Shown one piece after another: positions 27,841-37,409 of a DNA stretch of 64,000 nt. Every line of letters starts with the position of its first letter. Position 1 is the first letter of the stretch. A program made the translations under genes and the position numbers. The notes below the pieces were generated by a model. It was not told the DNA's origin. It saw only the letters and a program-made list of their open reading frames with translations, and ran no database searches. Source of the stretch: Psychrobacter aquaticus CMS 56 (lineage in GTDB: Bacteria > Pseudomonadota > Gammaproteobacteria > Pseudomonadales > Moraxellaceae); NCBI RefSeq assembly GCF_000471625.1, contig NZ_AUSW01000027.1:24209-88208 (forward strand), given 5' to 3'.

Positions 27841-28245
27841 TTACATAGAGTTATGCGTAGGCACGGATTTAATATACCGACTTACGCTAACAAACAGCAA
27901 TACCGCCAGCAAAGCGCCAAGCATCTCCATGGCAAACAGCGTCTGCCCCATTGGCGCGACCGAGCGCGGAAAGATATTGGTAATGTCAGCCACATACACC
28001 ACAAAATACTCCACCGCGAGCAGTAAGAGTACTTTTCCGCGCATCACCTGACCGTCTAGCCCCGCGAACAGTTGCCACACACTAAGCACCCCAAGGGTGA
28101 TCAAAAATACCGTGAATAAAGTGATTACCATCGGTGAATAATCAGGAAATACCCGCGTCCTAGTCAATACGCTCAGTATCATAAAGCATAGGTTCAGCAC
28201 CGATAGTGTCAATGTAGCAAGTACTACGATGCGTGCTTTATTCAC
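27841..28245 (-). CDS. Small membrane protein of unknown function
   Basis: 134 residues, mostly hydrophobic, with four predicted membrane spans at about 5-27, 40-62, 72-91 and 103-124, joined by short charged loops. No motif was recognised, and no signal peptide separate from the first span is seen. Its start MNKARIVV follows AGGAGAATAGG-like sequence, a good ribosome site. It lies between two copies of the sodB terminator, so it probably arrived as cargo with the adjoining GNAT remnant. No function is proposed. Confidence 0.65.
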   Translation of the reverse strand: MNKARIVVLATLTLSVLNLCFMILSVLTRTRVFPDYSPMVITLFTVFLITLGVLSVWQLFAGLDGQVMRGKVLLLLAVEYFVVYVADITNIFPRSVAPMGQTLFAMEMLGALLAVLLFVSVSRYIKSVPTHNSM

Positions 28246-28265
28246 CCTATTCTCCTGTCTATATT

Positions 28266-28425
28266 TTATGTTCGCGTCTGTATTATAGCGCCATCAAGAC
28301 CATTTTTATCTATAAAATCATGGATGGGCTTGCTGGCGTAGCCTTTACCATGAAAGTGCTCATTAAAGTTCCAGCCCATAGAGTAGGTATCAGGCACAGC
28401 TATCTTACCGTGGAATTTTTATTGT
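28266..28425 (-). pseudogene. GNAT acetyltransferase remnant
   Basis: The minus strand reads through FHGKIAVPDTYSMGWNFNEH and then FHGKGYASKPIHDFIDKNG before a TAA at 28266-28268. HGKGYAS is the acetyl-CoA-binding signature (Q/R-x-x-G-x-G/A) of RimJ/RimL-type GNAT enzymes, preceded by the usual strand. There is no start codon and the second half of the fold is missing, so it is a fragment of about 50 codons. Confidence 0.5.
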
Positions 28426-28454
28426 CCCACTCCTTTTTTATTAAAACACATACC

Positions 28455-28486
28455 AAAAAAAAGGACACCTCGCGGTGTCCTTTTTT
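28455..28486. terminator. Intrinsic terminator of sodB, bidirectional
   Basis: AAAAAAAAGGACACC pairs with GGTGTCCTTTTTT around a TCGC loop. It lies just downstream of the sodB stop. Confidence 0.92.
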
Positions 28487-28513
28487 ATGAATCAAATACT
28501 AGATTGTTAAAGA

Positions 28514-29143
28514 TTACTCTTCAACGCCAGCGTCTTGACCTTTATATTTTGCGTTTGCGTAGTCCCAGTTCACTAGCTTGTCTAGGAACGTATCGACATA
28601 GTCAGGACGACGGTTACGATAATCAACATAGTACGCATGTTCCCATACATCACAAGTCAATACCGCTACTTGGTCATGTGCCAATGGTGTATCAGCATTT
28701 GCTGTTTTGGCGATAGACAATTTGCCACCGACTTTATCAGCAACTAGCCATGCCCAACCTGAACCAAACTGAGTCAATGCTGCGTTTTTGAACTCTTCAC
28801 GGAACTTGTCATAGCTACCGAAATCTTCTTCGATTTTAGCTTGTAGATCGCCAGTAGGTTCGCCGCCGCCATTGGTTGGGGTCATACAGTTCCAATAGAA
28901 CGTGTGATTCCATACTTGGGCTGCTTGGTTGAACATACCTTGCTTGCTGTCATCTTTAGCAGTCGCTTTGATGATTTCTGGCAACGTTTTGTCTTCTAGA
29001 CCAGAACCTGGTAGTAGCTCATTTAACTTATTTACATAAGCAGCATGATGCTTGTCATGATGATATTCTAGCGTTTCAGCACTGATGTGTGGCTCTAGTG
29101 CGTCTTTTGCATATGGTAGGTCTGGTAATGTAATATGTGACAT
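28514..29143 (-). CDS. sodB: Superoxide dismutase, iron type
   Basis: 209 residues. It turns superoxide into oxygen and hydrogen peroxide in the cytosol. The four metal ligands are visible: His in EYHHDKHHAAYV near residue 27, His in VWNHTFYWNCM near 79, and Asp and His in CDVWEHAYYVDY near 165-169. The active-site Gln in FNQAAQVWNHTFYW marks the iron-type enzyme rather than the manganese type. It converges on the accessory region described around DUF72 and ends in a strong terminator. A 507-base gap lies upstream. Confidence 0.96.
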   Translation of the reverse strand: MSHITLPDLPYAKDALEPHISAETLEYHHDKHHAAYVNKLNELLPGSGLEDKTLPEIIKATAKDDSKQGMFNQAAQVWNHTFYWNCMTPTNGGGEPTGDLQAKIEEDFGSYDKFREEFKNAALTQFGSGWAWLVADKVGGKLSIAKTANADTPLAHDQVAVLTCDVWEHAYYVDYRNRRPDYVDTFLDKLVNWDYANAKYKGQDAGVEE

Positions 29144-29650
29144 AATTATTTTATCCTTGCTGTTTTTGGCCGTTGAGTTGTAGAAACAAAAATTTTAAAC
29201 TGTTTTTATTCTACAAAATAGCGACCTAAATTGGCTGAGTTTATTGTTCGAATTGAATGTTATCGCTTCATACACTTTATTGCTTAACACAATATCACGT
29301 ATTATTATGAATCCAAAATTGACTGAGCTATTATTTTTTGCCCAAAAGCCAAGTGTTTGACTTTATGTGTTTTTATTAACTTAATATTCACAAGCCATAA
29401 GATATAATTCACTGTAGCTTGTCGGCTATTATAGCAAAAGCAACCAGCAATATCAGTTACCAAATGTTATAACCCATACTATCTGTATAGCAACTGGTGG
29501 TTTATCTATTGATAGCGACAATGATCTTAAAGCTATAAACAGTCATTGCTGTAGGGCTATTGAAATTGATCCATATAAACACCACTACCACTATCAAAAG
29601 CTAGCAACAGACTACCCAAACCATCACCACTCGTATGACGGAATGATATT
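29144..29650. other. Intergenic region between divergent sodB and rdgB
   Basis: 507 AT-rich bases with both promoters. No gene, repeat copy, tRNA or convincing Fur box was recognised. Confidence 0.5.
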
Positions 29651-30295
29651 ATGAGCGCTACCAGTACCTCTCTACCCTCTACTCAATCGACATCAGATAA
29701 CCAGTGGGTACTCGCCAGCAATAATAAAGGCAAGCTGGCTGAGTTCAACAGGTTGTTTGCTGAGGCGGATTTGAATGTAACGATCATCCCGCAAGGTCAG
29801 CTGAGTATCGAAGATGCGGTTGAGGACGGATTAAGCTTTGTCGAAAATGCCATTATCAAAGCACGACATGCTAGCCGTATCAGCGGATTGCCCGCCATTG
29901 CTGATGACTCAGGATTATGTGTACCAGTATTAGGTAATGCACCCGGTATCTACTCTGCTCGCTATGCAGGCGAACACGGCAACGATGCCAAAAACAACAC
30001 CAAGCTTGTCACGGATTTGCAGGCGATTCGCGGTAAGCAACCCATTCAAGGTATGTTTGTTTGCGTACTAGCCATGGTGCGCCATGCGGATGATCCCCTG
30101 CCGATTATCGCACAAGGTCTGTGGCATGGTGAGATTTTAGAAGCGCCGCTTGGTGACGGGGGTTTCGGTTACGATCCGCTGTTTTGGTTGCCTGATTTAC
30201 AAGCCAGTGCGGCAAGCCTAAGCGCTGCGGACAAAAACCGTATCAGCCATCGTGGGCAGGCGATTCAGCAATTATTGTCACAGTTACCTTTGTAG
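29651..30295 (+). CDS. rdgB: XTP/dITP diphosphatase (non-canonical purine NTP pyrophosphatase)
   Basis: 214 residues. It hydrolyses dITP, ITP and XTP to monophosphates so that deaminated purines do not enter DNA or RNA. Conserved parts: WVLASNNKGKLAEFNRL with the SNNxGK nucleotide motif near residue 22, FVENAIIKARHA, PAIADDSGLCVPVLGNAPGIYSARYAG with the acidic catalytic residues, and DGGFGYDPLFWLP. About 20 extra polar residues precede the core. It stands as a single gene upstream of tig; the next ATG-based start inside the core is not compatible with the full family length. Confidence 0.95.
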   Translation: MSATSTSLPSTQSTSDNQWVLASNNKGKLAEFNRLFAEADLNVTIIPQGQLSIEDAVEDGLSFVENAIIKARHASRISGLPAIADDSGLCVPVLGNAPGIYSARYAGEHGNDAKNNTKLVTDLQAIRGKQPIQGMFVCVLAMVRHADDPLPIIAQGLWHGEILEAPLGDGGFGYDPLFWLPDLQASAASLSAADKNRISHRGQAIQQLLSQLPL

Positions 30296-30716
30296 AAAAC
30301 CCCTAAAGCTTGGTGCAGATGCACAAATCTTATTCTAAGCGAGACCGACAATGTAGCAGATTCAAAGTGAGTTGACGATAAACAGATAATTTTTACTTTA
30401 ATAAACAGATAGATTATACTGTTCTACTTTTAAAATTTTGCTGGAAGCCGTGATTTGTCTGTGTAAGTCACCAAAAAGCGTTATTATGCAGGCCATTTAC
30501 GGTTTATTATTGATATTTGATGGTCTTTTATAATATCAGCAGTTTGGAATTTTTGTCTTAGTGCTGACATTAGAATTGCGTACTATCACTATCCCCTATT
30601 TATTCCAACGGCAACCCGTCGTACACGGCCATATGTCGAGGCGCGGTTTGTCTATTACCATTTAACCCTAAGTACTATTTCATTAATCAAACGTACTACT
30701 TAATCCTAAAGGTGTA
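30296..30716. other. Intergenic region upstream of tig
   Basis: 421 bases with no credible gene. It must contain the tig promoter. No heat-shock operator or strong terminator for rdgB was recognised. Confidence 0.5.
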
Positions 30717-32066
30717 ATGAACATGGCTACAGATTTACAAGTCACAACCAACAAGCTATCTAATAAAGAAACCCAACTAACGGTTAAAGTACCCGTTGAA
30801 AAAATTCAGAACAAAGTCGAAGGCCGTATTCGCCAAGTTGCGAAAACTGCCAAGATTGACGGTTTCCGTAAAGGTAACGTCCCTATGTCACACATCCGCT
30901 CTCAGTACGGTGCGGGCATTCAGCAAGAAGTCATCAACGATGTGATCCGTGATACCGTTTTTGAAGCGATCAAATCTGAAGACATCCGCGCGGTTGGCAT
31001 GCCTAACATCGACGATGTAAAACTTGAAGATGATTTCTTGGTATATCAAGCCACTGTCGAAATCTTCCCAGAAGTTGACGTGCAAGGCATCGATGAGATC
31101 GAAGTTGAGCGTCACACGGCTAAAGTAAGTGAAGAAGACGTCGACACCATGATCGAAAACCTTCAAAAGCAACGTGAAGAATTCGTTGAGAAAAAAGGCA
31201 TGGCAGCCAAAGACAATCAAGTGACTTTTGACTTTGAAGGGTCAATCGACGGTGAAAAATTCGAAGGCGGCTCAGCTGAAGACTTCAAATTGGTTATCGG
31301 TAGCAACCAGATGATCCCAGGCTTTGAAGCGGGCATCAAAGGCATGAAAGCTGGCGAAGAAAAAGTCATCGACGTGACTTTCCCAGAAGATTACCAAGCT
31401 GAGAACCTAGCTGGTAAAGAAGCCCAGTTCAAAATCAACCTAAAACTGGTTGAAAAGTCTAAATTGCCTGAAATCGACGATGCGTTCCTTGAGCTATTCG
31501 GCGTAAAAGAAGGCGGTGTTGAGAAATTAAAAGATGACGTTCGCAAAAATATGGAACGCGAAATCAAAAACGCAGCGCGTAGCCAAGTGAAGCAAGCGAC
31601 TTTTGATGCGTTGCTAGAAAAGAACGAGTTTGACGTACCAAACGCTATGCTAGAGCAAGAAATCGAGCGTCAGCGCAACATGATGATGCAACGTTTTTCT
31701 CAGCAGTTCGGCGCCAATGCGGATAGCTTCGACAAAGACATGCTACCAAATGAGCTATTTGAAGAGCAAGCGCTACGTGCAGCCCGTCTTGGCATCATCG
31801 TTGCCCGTGTTATCGATACCAAAGGCTTAGAAGTAGATCAAGAGCGCGTTGAAACTTTCATCAAAGAAGCGGCTGAAAACTACGAAGATCCAGCAGAAGT
31901 GGTCGAGTACTACACCAATGACAAGCAGCAGCGCGCTAACATTGAGTCTGTCGTATTAGAAGACCAAGTAGTAGATTACTTGATCAGCCAAGGTAAAGTC
32001 ACTGACAAAGAAGTCAGCTACCAAGACTTGCTAGCTGCTCAGCAACAACAGCAGCAAGGTATGTAA
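30717..32066 (+). CDS. tig: Trigger factor (ribosome-associated chaperone, peptidyl-prolyl isomerase)
   Basis: 449 residues. Trigger factor binds ribosomal protein L23 next to the exit tunnel and shields nascent chains. The N-terminal ribosome-binding signature appears as [20 protein letters not shown] (GFRxGxxP, about 46-65). The FKBP-like isomerase domain (about 155-245) includes [21 protein letters not shown] and [30 protein letters not shown]. The helical C-terminal arm ends in a Gln-rich tail. AAAGG lies 5 bases before the ATG at 30717. It heads the conserved tig-clpP-clpX gene order, although a strong terminator separates it from clpP. Confidence 0.97.
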   Translation: MNMATDLQVTTNKLSNKETQLTVKVPVEKIQNKVEGRIRQVAKTAKIDGFRKGNVPMSHIRSQYGAGIQQEVINDVIRDTVFEAIKSEDIRAVGMPNIDDVKLEDDFLVYQATVEIFPEVDVQGIDEIEVERHTAKVSEEDVDTMIENLQKQREEFVEKKGMAAKDNQVTFDFEGSIDGEKFEGGSAEDFKLVIGSNQMIPGFEAGIKGMKAGEEKVIDVTFPEDYQAENLAGKEAQFKINLKLVEKSKLPEIDDAFLELFGVKEGGVEKLKDDVRKNMEREIKNAARSQVKQATFDALLEKNEFDVPNAMLEQEIERQRNMMMQRFSQQFGANADSFDKDMLPNELFEEQALRAARLGIIVARVIDTKGLEVDQERVETFIKEAAENYEDPAEVVEYYTNDKQQRANIESVVLEDQVVDYLISQGKVTDKEVSYQDLLAAQQQQQQGM

Positions 32067-32127
32067 TTTAGTAAGATGTAAATTGGTAATGTGCCTGTAA
32101 TGGGTATTCGTTGCTAATATTACTGTC

Positions 32128-32160
32128 AAAATGCCCTAACATTTCGTTAGGGCATTTTTA
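32128..32160 (+). terminator. Intrinsic terminator of tig
   Basis: AAAATGCCCTAAC pairs with GTTAGGGCATTTT around an ATTTC loop, with a T-run after. The rest of the 403-base tig-clpP gap shows no gene and should carry the clpP promoter. Confidence 0.92.
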
Positions 32161-32469
32161 TTGGGGTTTATATACCTTTATAAATAGTTTATGGGCAATA
32201 CCCTTGATAAACGTAGACAGACGCCTTATTAATAGGAAGTCACTTAGAGTATTAATAGAAAGTCATTTTTCACATGAAAAAATTACTATTTTCCCAATAA
32301 AAAAGTTACCATTAGCTCAATTATTTTTAGCGGCGTCTAGATCATACTATTGATTCTGGTTCGTGTTATCAATCAGCAACAATAGTTATAATGATAAACA
32401 CCAATAAAACCTCAAGCGTTCGCTAACCTTTACCCCTTTATTTTATGTACTTATAAACAGGACATTTTT

Positions 32470-33156
32470 ATGACAGATTATGATCGCATCACTACCAACC
32501 CACATTTTGATATGCTGATGAGTGCACATAACGAAATGCAAAGCACACAAGCGGCACCCCAGAGCGCGTTAGTTCCTATGGTTGTCGAACAATCAGCGCG
32601 CGGTGAACGCTCGTTTGATATTTTTTCACGCCTGTTGCGTGAGCGTGTGATATTTTTGACGGGTCAAGTCGAAGACCATATGGCCAACCTAATCGTCGCC
32701 CAGCTGTTATTTTTAGAAGCTGAAAACCCTGATAAAGACATTCATTTATATATCAACTCACCAGGCGGTTCTGTCAGTGCAGGTTTGGCGATTTTTGATA
32801 CCATGAACTTCATCAAGCCTGAAGTATCGACCATCTGTATGGGCGGTGCTTATAGCATGGGTTCATTCTTGTTGGCTGCTGGCCAAAGAGGTAAACGTTA
32901 TGCGCTAGCCAACGCTCGTGTGATGATTCACCAGCCATCAGGCGGTGCACAAGGTCAAGCGACAGACATCGAAATCAATGCGCGCGAAATTCTAAAAACC
33001 CGTGCGCGCTTAAATCAGATCTTAGCTGAGCGTACTGGTCAGCCAGTAGAAAAAATCGAAAAAGATGTCGAGCGTGATTATTGGTTGGATGCCGATGAAG
33101 CAAAAGAATACGGTCTGGTTGATGAAGTATTAAAGCGTCGCCCTGACTCATTATAA
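32470..33156 (+). CDS. clpP: ATP-dependent Clp protease proteolytic subunit
   Basis: 228 residues. ClpP forms a double-ring serine protease chamber fed by ClpX or ClpA. The catalytic Ser is in [15 protein letters not shown] near residue 130, the His in [19 protein letters not shown] near 155, and the Asp in the [20 protein letters not shown] region near 204. The N-terminus has a propeptide-like stretch of about 25 residues before [23 protein letters not shown]. It is followed after 109 bases by clpX on the same strand. Confidence 0.97.
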   Translation: MTDYDRITTNPHFDMLMSAHNEMQSTQAAPQSALVPMVVEQSARGERSFDIFSRLLRERVIFLTGQVEDHMANLIVAQLLFLEAENPDKDIHLYINSPGGSVSAGLAIFDTMNFIKPEVSTICMGGAYSMGSFLLAAGQRGKRYALANARVMIHQPSGGAQGQATDIEINAREILKTRARLNQILAERTGQPVEKIEKDVERDYWLDADEAKEYGLVDEVLKRRPDSL

Positions 33157-33265
33157 TTACGACATAGCAGCTTTGATAAGCATGAAATGCCTTAGCTCTA
33201 TTTGCTTTGGCATTGATGCACACAATCAGAATATTGATACGTTTTAAATTTTAGGAGCGCCTTTT

Positions 33266-34540
33266 ATGGCAGAAGATAACACCCCGCATTGTTCGTTTTG
33301 CGGCAAAGCCAAAAGTGATGTACAGCAGTTAATCGCCGCTGACGATGCCAATATTTGTAATGAGTGTATTGAGCTATGCACCGACTTAATCGCAGACAGT
33401 GCAGAAGACGGCGATGATGATAGCGAGATTGATACCTCTTGGGTCAATAAAAAACTGCCAACGCCAAAAGAGTTGCGTGCCAAGCTTGATGAATACGTCA
33501 TCGGTCAAGACGCTGCCAAAAAAGCCCTCGCTGTTGCCGTTTATAACCATTATAAACGTCTCAAAGTGAGCCAGACCTTAGCTCGCGACAGCAAAAAAGT
33601 CAAAATTGGTGCTGACGATGCAATGGTCGAGCTGGCCAAAAGTAACATCTTATTGATCGGCCCAACTGGTTCTGGTAAGACACTGCTTGCGCAAACCTTA
33701 GCGCGTCTGCTTGATGTACCGTTTGCCATGGCAGATGCCACGACTCTAACTGAGGCAGGTTATGTCGGTGAGGACGTTGAAAACATCGTCCAAAAGCTAT
33801 TACAAGCCTCAGATTATGATGTGAGCAAAGCTGAGCAAGGCATCATCTATATTGATGAGATTGATAAAATCAGCAAAAAAGGCGACAACCCTTCTATCAC
33901 GCGTGATGTGTCAGGCGAAGGCGTACAGCAAGCGTTGCTAAAGCTTATCGAAGGTACGGTTGCGGCGATCCCACCACATGGTGGCCGTAAGCATCCACAG
34001 CAAGAGCTGATCCAAGTCGATACGAGCAATATCTTAATTATCGTTGGTGGTGCGTTTGCCGGTCTTGATAAAGTCATCCAGCAGCGTACGGAAAAAGGCG
34101 GCATTGGCTTTAATGCCGATGTTAGCTCAAAAGACGACAGTCGTCGTAGCTCAGATTTGCTGCAACAAGTTGAGCCAGAAGATTTGATCAAATTTGGTCT
34201 GATTCCTGAGCTGATCGGTCGTTTGCCTGTGCTTGCTGCATTACAAGAACTGGATGAAGAGGCATTGGTACAGATTCTTACTGAGCCTAAAAACGCACTG
34301 GTTAAACAGTACAAATACTTGTTTGACATGGAAGGCGCTGAGATTAGCTTTACGCAAGAAGCACTGGATGCCATTGCTAAAAAAGCCATGGAGCGTAAAA
34401 CAGGGGCGCGTGGTTTGCGTTCTATCGTAGAAAACGCTCTACTTGAAACCATGTACGAGCTGCCTTCTATGAAGGATGCCAAAACTGTCTTAGTTGATGT
34501 AGAAGTGATTAATGAAGGCAAAATCCCTAAAATTGCTTAA
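33266..34540 (+). CDS. clpX: ATP-dependent Clp protease ATP-binding subunit ClpX
   Basis: 424 residues. The N-terminal zinc-binding dimerisation domain shows [11 protein letters not shown] and [10 protein letters not shown]. The AAA+ core has Walker [17 protein letters not shown] near residue 130, Walker [15 protein letters not shown] near 195, the pore loop [11 protein letters not shown] and the IGF-type ClpP-docking loop near [13 protein letters not shown]. ClpX unfolds tagged substrates and feeds them to ClpP. It sits directly downstream of clpP and ends at a strong terminator. Confidence 0.97.
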   Translation: MAEDNTPHCSFCGKAKSDVQQLIAADDANICNECIELCTDLIADSAEDGDDDSEIDTSWVNKKLPTPKELRAKLDEYVIGQDAAKKALAVAVYNHYKRLKVSQTLARDSKKVKIGADDAMVELAKSNILLIGPTGSGKTLLAQTLARLLDVPFAMADATTLTEAGYVGEDVENIVQKLLQASDYDVSKAEQGIIYIDEIDKISKKGDNPSITRDVSGEGVQQALLKLIEGTVAAIPPHGGRKHPQQELIQVDTSNILIIVGGAFAGLDKVIQQRTEKGGIGFNADVSSKDDSRRSSDLLQQVEPEDLIKFGLIPELIGRLPVLAALQELDEEALVQILTEPKNALVKQYKYLFDMEGAEISFTQEALDAIAKKAMERKTGARGLRSIVENALLETMYELPSMKDAKTVLVDVEVINEGKIPKIA

Positions 34541-34602
34541 GACTTTTTTAGATTAATTTTTGCTTGGATCAATGTAGTTAGCGATTATTCATTGGCTATA
34601 TT

Positions 34603-34641
34603 AAAAAAAGCGTCTGGCATTCTATGCTAAGGCGCTTTTTT
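34603..34641 (+). terminator. Intrinsic terminator of clpX
   Basis: AAAAAAAGCG pairs with CGCTTTTTTT, with an inner partial stem around GGCAT/ATGC. Confidence 0.85.
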
Positions 34642-34828
34642 TATGTCCATTTTAGCAGCTACCAATTCAGCGATTTAAATGACAGCTGCGTTTATTAATT
34701 GCCATCTGTCAGTCATATGAATCATGCTAAGGTAGATGTACCTATTTTAATTACCTCATTTTGATTTGCATGTCCGTATTACTAATCTCTCTATCACCTG
34801 TCATTTATTAAACAAAGGAATGTTTATT

Positions 34829-35866
34829 ATGCTCAATCATCTTGCCGCCGTGGCAATACCATTACGTCAGCACTTACCTTTTTCTCCACAAAATACGCAA
34901 AGCCATGATATCGCGCCTTATTATCGCGACCATGTTGCTGCCATCACTGGTGCAGGTTCTGGTATGGGACGCGAGCTTGCGCTTCATTTAGCAAAAATGG
35001 GCTGTCATGTTGCGCTATCTGACATCAATGCCGAACAGCTGGCACAAACCAACGCACTTCTGGTCGGTTACGATATTAAAGTCACAACGACAGTACTTGA
35101 TGTCTCTGACAATACAGCCATGCAAGCGTGGGCTGATAACGTGATAAGCGATCACGGTAAAGTGAACTTTATTTTTAACAACGCTGGTGTGGCTTTATAC
35201 TCAACGATAGAAGGGTGCAGTATCAGTGAGCTTGAATGGGTAATGGATATCAATTTTTGGGGCGTGGTTTATGGTACCAAAGCATTTTTACCCTTGATCA
35301 AAAATAGCGTCAAGCAAAGCGAAATCGCTCATGATGAGAAAGGTAGAAGCGACAACCAAACACGCCAGTTTGTAGAGCATGGTCATATCATAAATATTTC
35401 AAGCTTATTTGGCTTGACCGCTCAACCCTCCTACTCTGCTTACAACGCCAGTAAGTTTGCTGTGCGCGGCTTTACAGAGAGCTTGCGTCAAGAGCTAATT
35501 CTTCAGCACTGCGGCGTCTCTGCAACCTGCGTCCATCCTGGTGGTATCAAAACCAATATTGCTAATAGTGCGCGCGGTAACGACAGTGTTAGTGAGGTTG
35601 GCATGCATACGGGCGACAAAGCTATCAGAAGCTTTAACAAGTTGTTAAAGTTTGATGCCAGTGAAGCCGCTTGGATTATTTTACACGCTGCTGCAACCGA
35701 TCAGGCGCGCTGCTTGATTGGCAATGATGCCAAAATAGTGGATGCGGTACAGCGTGTCTTTCCATCGAATTATAGTCAAGTGCTAAACGATGTCACTAAG
35801 CTGTCTCGAAAACTAAAACCGCGACGCAATACTAAGCATGGTAATAAAACGAATGCCACGTCATAA
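34829..35866 (+). CDS. Short-chain dehydrogenase/reductase
   Basis: 345 residues from ATG 34829. The classical SDR pattern is complete: TGAGSGMGRELAL (cofactor-binding TGxxxGxG near residue 44), FIFNNAGVALYS (NNAG near 118), INISSLFGLTAQPSYSAYNASKFAVRG with catalytic Ser, Tyr and Lys (YNASK near 206), and VHPGGIKTNIA. The substrate is unknown. Many starts are possible; AAAGGA is 9 bases from ATG 34829 and immediately adjacent to ATG 34820, so 34829 is preferred. A lysine- and arginine-rich tail ends the protein. The stop codon abuts a palindromic repeat (copy C). Confidence 0.9.
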   Translation: MLNHLAAVAIPLRQHLPFSPQNTQSHDIAPYYRDHVAAITGAGSGMGRELALHLAKMGCHVALSDINAEQLAQTNALLVGYDIKVTTTVLDVSDNTAMQAWADNVISDHGKVNFIFNNAGVALYSTIEGCSISELEWVMDINFWGVVYGTKAFLPLIKNSVKQSEIAHDEKGRSDNQTRQFVEHGHIINISSLFGLTAQPSYSAYNASKFAVRGFTESLRQELILQHCGVSATCVHPGGIKTNIANSARGNDSVSEVGMHTGDKAIRSFNKLLKFDASEAAWIILHAAATDQARCLIGNDAKIVDAVQRVFPSNYSQVLNDVTKLSRKLKPRRNTKHGNKTNATS

Positions 35867-35867
35867 C

Positions 35868-36005
35868 TATAATTGAAATACTTTAAAGTCGCTACAGTAT
35901 TGCTGGTGTAAATTTTTTGCAGCATCTGTCTGCGAAGGCACAGCAAGCAAGAAAAATTTGTACCAGCAGTACGTGTTGTATCGATATTATTTTTCATCAA
36001 CTATA
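35868..36005. repeat. Palindromic intergenic repeat, copy C
   Basis: Begins at the base after the SDR stop (TATAATTGAAATACTTTAAA) and ends CATCAACTATA. Inner palindrome: CTGGTGTAAATTTTTTGC against GAAAAATTTGTACCAG. Nearly identical to copy E over the left half. Confidence 0.85.
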
Positions 36006-36038
36006 AATACGTTCTATCGTAGCCTCTTAAAATAACCA

Positions 36039-36066
36039 AGCCCAGCTATTTATGATAGCTGGGCTT
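36039..36066 (+). terminator. Intrinsic terminator between repeat copies C and D
   Basis: AAGCCCAGCTAT pairs with ATAGCTGGGCTT around TTATG and is followed by T. It probably ends SDR transcription. Confidence 0.85.
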
Positions 36067-36114
36067 TTGCATGGTAATTAATTAATCAATAACGACCATT
36101 CAAATCAGGCCAAA

Positions 36115-36240
36115 TATAGCCAAACCACTTAAAATACATACAGTGCTGCTGAGATAAATTGTGCGCCGCCTCTGTCTGCGCAGGCATAGCCAGCAAGGAA
36201 AACTTATCTCAGTAGCGCGTTGCCATATTTTTAACCATTT
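36115..36240. repeat. Palindromic intergenic repeat, diverged copy D
   Basis: Shares TACAGTGCTGCTGAGATAAATT and TCTGTCTGCGCAGGCATAGC with copies A-C, and its inner palindrome is CTGAGATAAATT against AACTTATCTCAG. The terminal CAACTATA-type ends are lost. It lies 110 bases from copy C. Confidence 0.65.
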
Positions 36241-36269
36241 TATCTAGGACTGACCATAGCATACAGCTC

Positions 36270-37364
36270 TTAAGGCAATTTCATGTCACCAGCGACCAGC
36301 CAGCCCATACGGCGCATTATATAAGCAACCAAACCCGCGATTATTGCGGGCAATACAAACATCAATAGAATAATAGCAGTCCATAACTGCGTCGTGCTCA
36401 TGATTCCTTGTGACGCTTCAATGACCCCAAATACACCAACCAATCCAGCGGTACCCATGCCAGCACCTGTTGCCGTACAAGCCAAACCAAACCCTACCGT
36501 CGCGATAGGCCCAACGATGGCGCTAGCAATAACTGCCGGTAACATGACTAAAGGTTTTCTAAATACATTAGGAATTTGTAGCATGCTGGTGCCGAGACCT
36601 TGTGATATCACACCACTCACGCCATTGTCTTTAAAACTGGCAACAGCAAAGCCAATCATATGCGCTGCACAACCGACGACTGCCGCCCCGCCGGCCACAC
36701 CACCAAGCCCAATAGTGATACAAATAGCCGCACTCGACGTCGGTAACGTCAACAAAATCCCAACCACCACCGCTATCACAATTCCCATTAGTAATGGCTG
36801 CAACTCAGTGGCCGCTTGAATGCCTTGCCCGATGGCAGCGACCGCAGCGACGATTGGCGGATTAAGTAAGGCACAAACCAATAAGGCAACCGCACAAACC
36901 AATAAGGGCACCAATAAAATATCAAGTTTCGTCTTGCCAGCGACCCAAGTACCTGCGCGATAAGCAAACACAGCGGTTAGATACGCCCCGATCGGATTAC
37001 CAGGCAAGGCAACAAAAGTCGCAGGTCCACCTACTTGTGGCATAAACAGCGTCCCTGCCATCAATGCTTCAGAGTGAGCACCAAGCATACCTGCCACGAG
37101 ACAACTGAGCATGACCAGCGTCGGTGCCTTTAGGTAATAAGCAATACCCACTCCGATACCCGCACCCATCATTACCGATGCCAGCTTGCCAACTGCCACC
37201 AATGCTGGCAAACCTAACCAACCACCGATCTGCGAGATAATCAGCCCAGCAATCAAGGTGACAAATAGCCCTAAAGCCATACCAGTAAACGCATCAATAA
37301 AATACTTTTGAAAAAATGCTTTCATATAGCCAGTAGGCGGTGTTGCTGAGTCAGATACAGTCAT
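36270..37364 (-). CDS. PTS EIIC-like membrane permease (PfoR/PTS_EIIC_2 family)
   Basis: 364 residues, very hydrophobic, with about nine or ten membrane spans and a conserved QVGGPATFVALPGNPIGAYLTAV stretch. The C-terminal part (GLGTSMLQIPNVFRKPLVMLPAVIASAIVGP) matches the PfoR-type PTS EIIC-like family of uncharacterised permeases. No EIIA or EIIB partner is next to it, so sugar phosphorylation cannot be assumed. ATG 37364 is preferred over 37370 because AAAGAG then has workable spacing. The gene is single, flanked by repeats on both sides. Confidence 0.8.
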   Translation of the reverse strand: MTVSDSATPPTGYMKAFFQKYFIDAFTGMALGLFVTLIAGLIISQIGGWLGLPALVAVGKLASVMMGAGIGVGIAYYLKAPTLVMLSCLVAGMLGAHSEALMAGTLFMPQVGGPATFVALPGNPIGAYLTAVFAYRAGTWVAGKTKLDILLVPLLVCAVALLVCALLNPPIVAAVAAIGQGIQAATELQPLLMGIVIAVVVGILLTLPTSSAAICITIGLGGVAGGAAVVGCAAHMIGFAVASFKDNGVSGVISQGLGTSMLQIPNVFRKPLVMLPAVIASAIVGPIATVGFGLACTATGAGMGTAGLVGVFGVIEASQGIMSTTQLWTAIILLMFVLPAIIAGLVAYIMRRMGWLVAGDMKLP

Positions 37365-37409
37365 GACCATACTCTTTGTAAAGGTTCGGTGAGATATAAT
37401 AGCCCTTTG

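Noticed and set aside
32111..32353. 80-codon open frame between tig and clpP
   Set aside because: It begins across the tig terminator, has no ribosome site and its composition is that of AT-rich intergenic DNA.
33847..34521. 224-codon open frame antisense to clpX
   Set aside because: It lies wholly inside clpX, has serine-rich shadow composition and no ribosome site; clpX is unmistakable.
35776..36000. Minus-strand open frame across repeat copy C, with a similar frame (47254-47454) across copy E sharing IDTTRTAG and YFNY peptides
   Set aside because: The similarity comes from the shared DNA repeat. The frames run into neighbouring genes, lack ribosome sites and are not protein-like.
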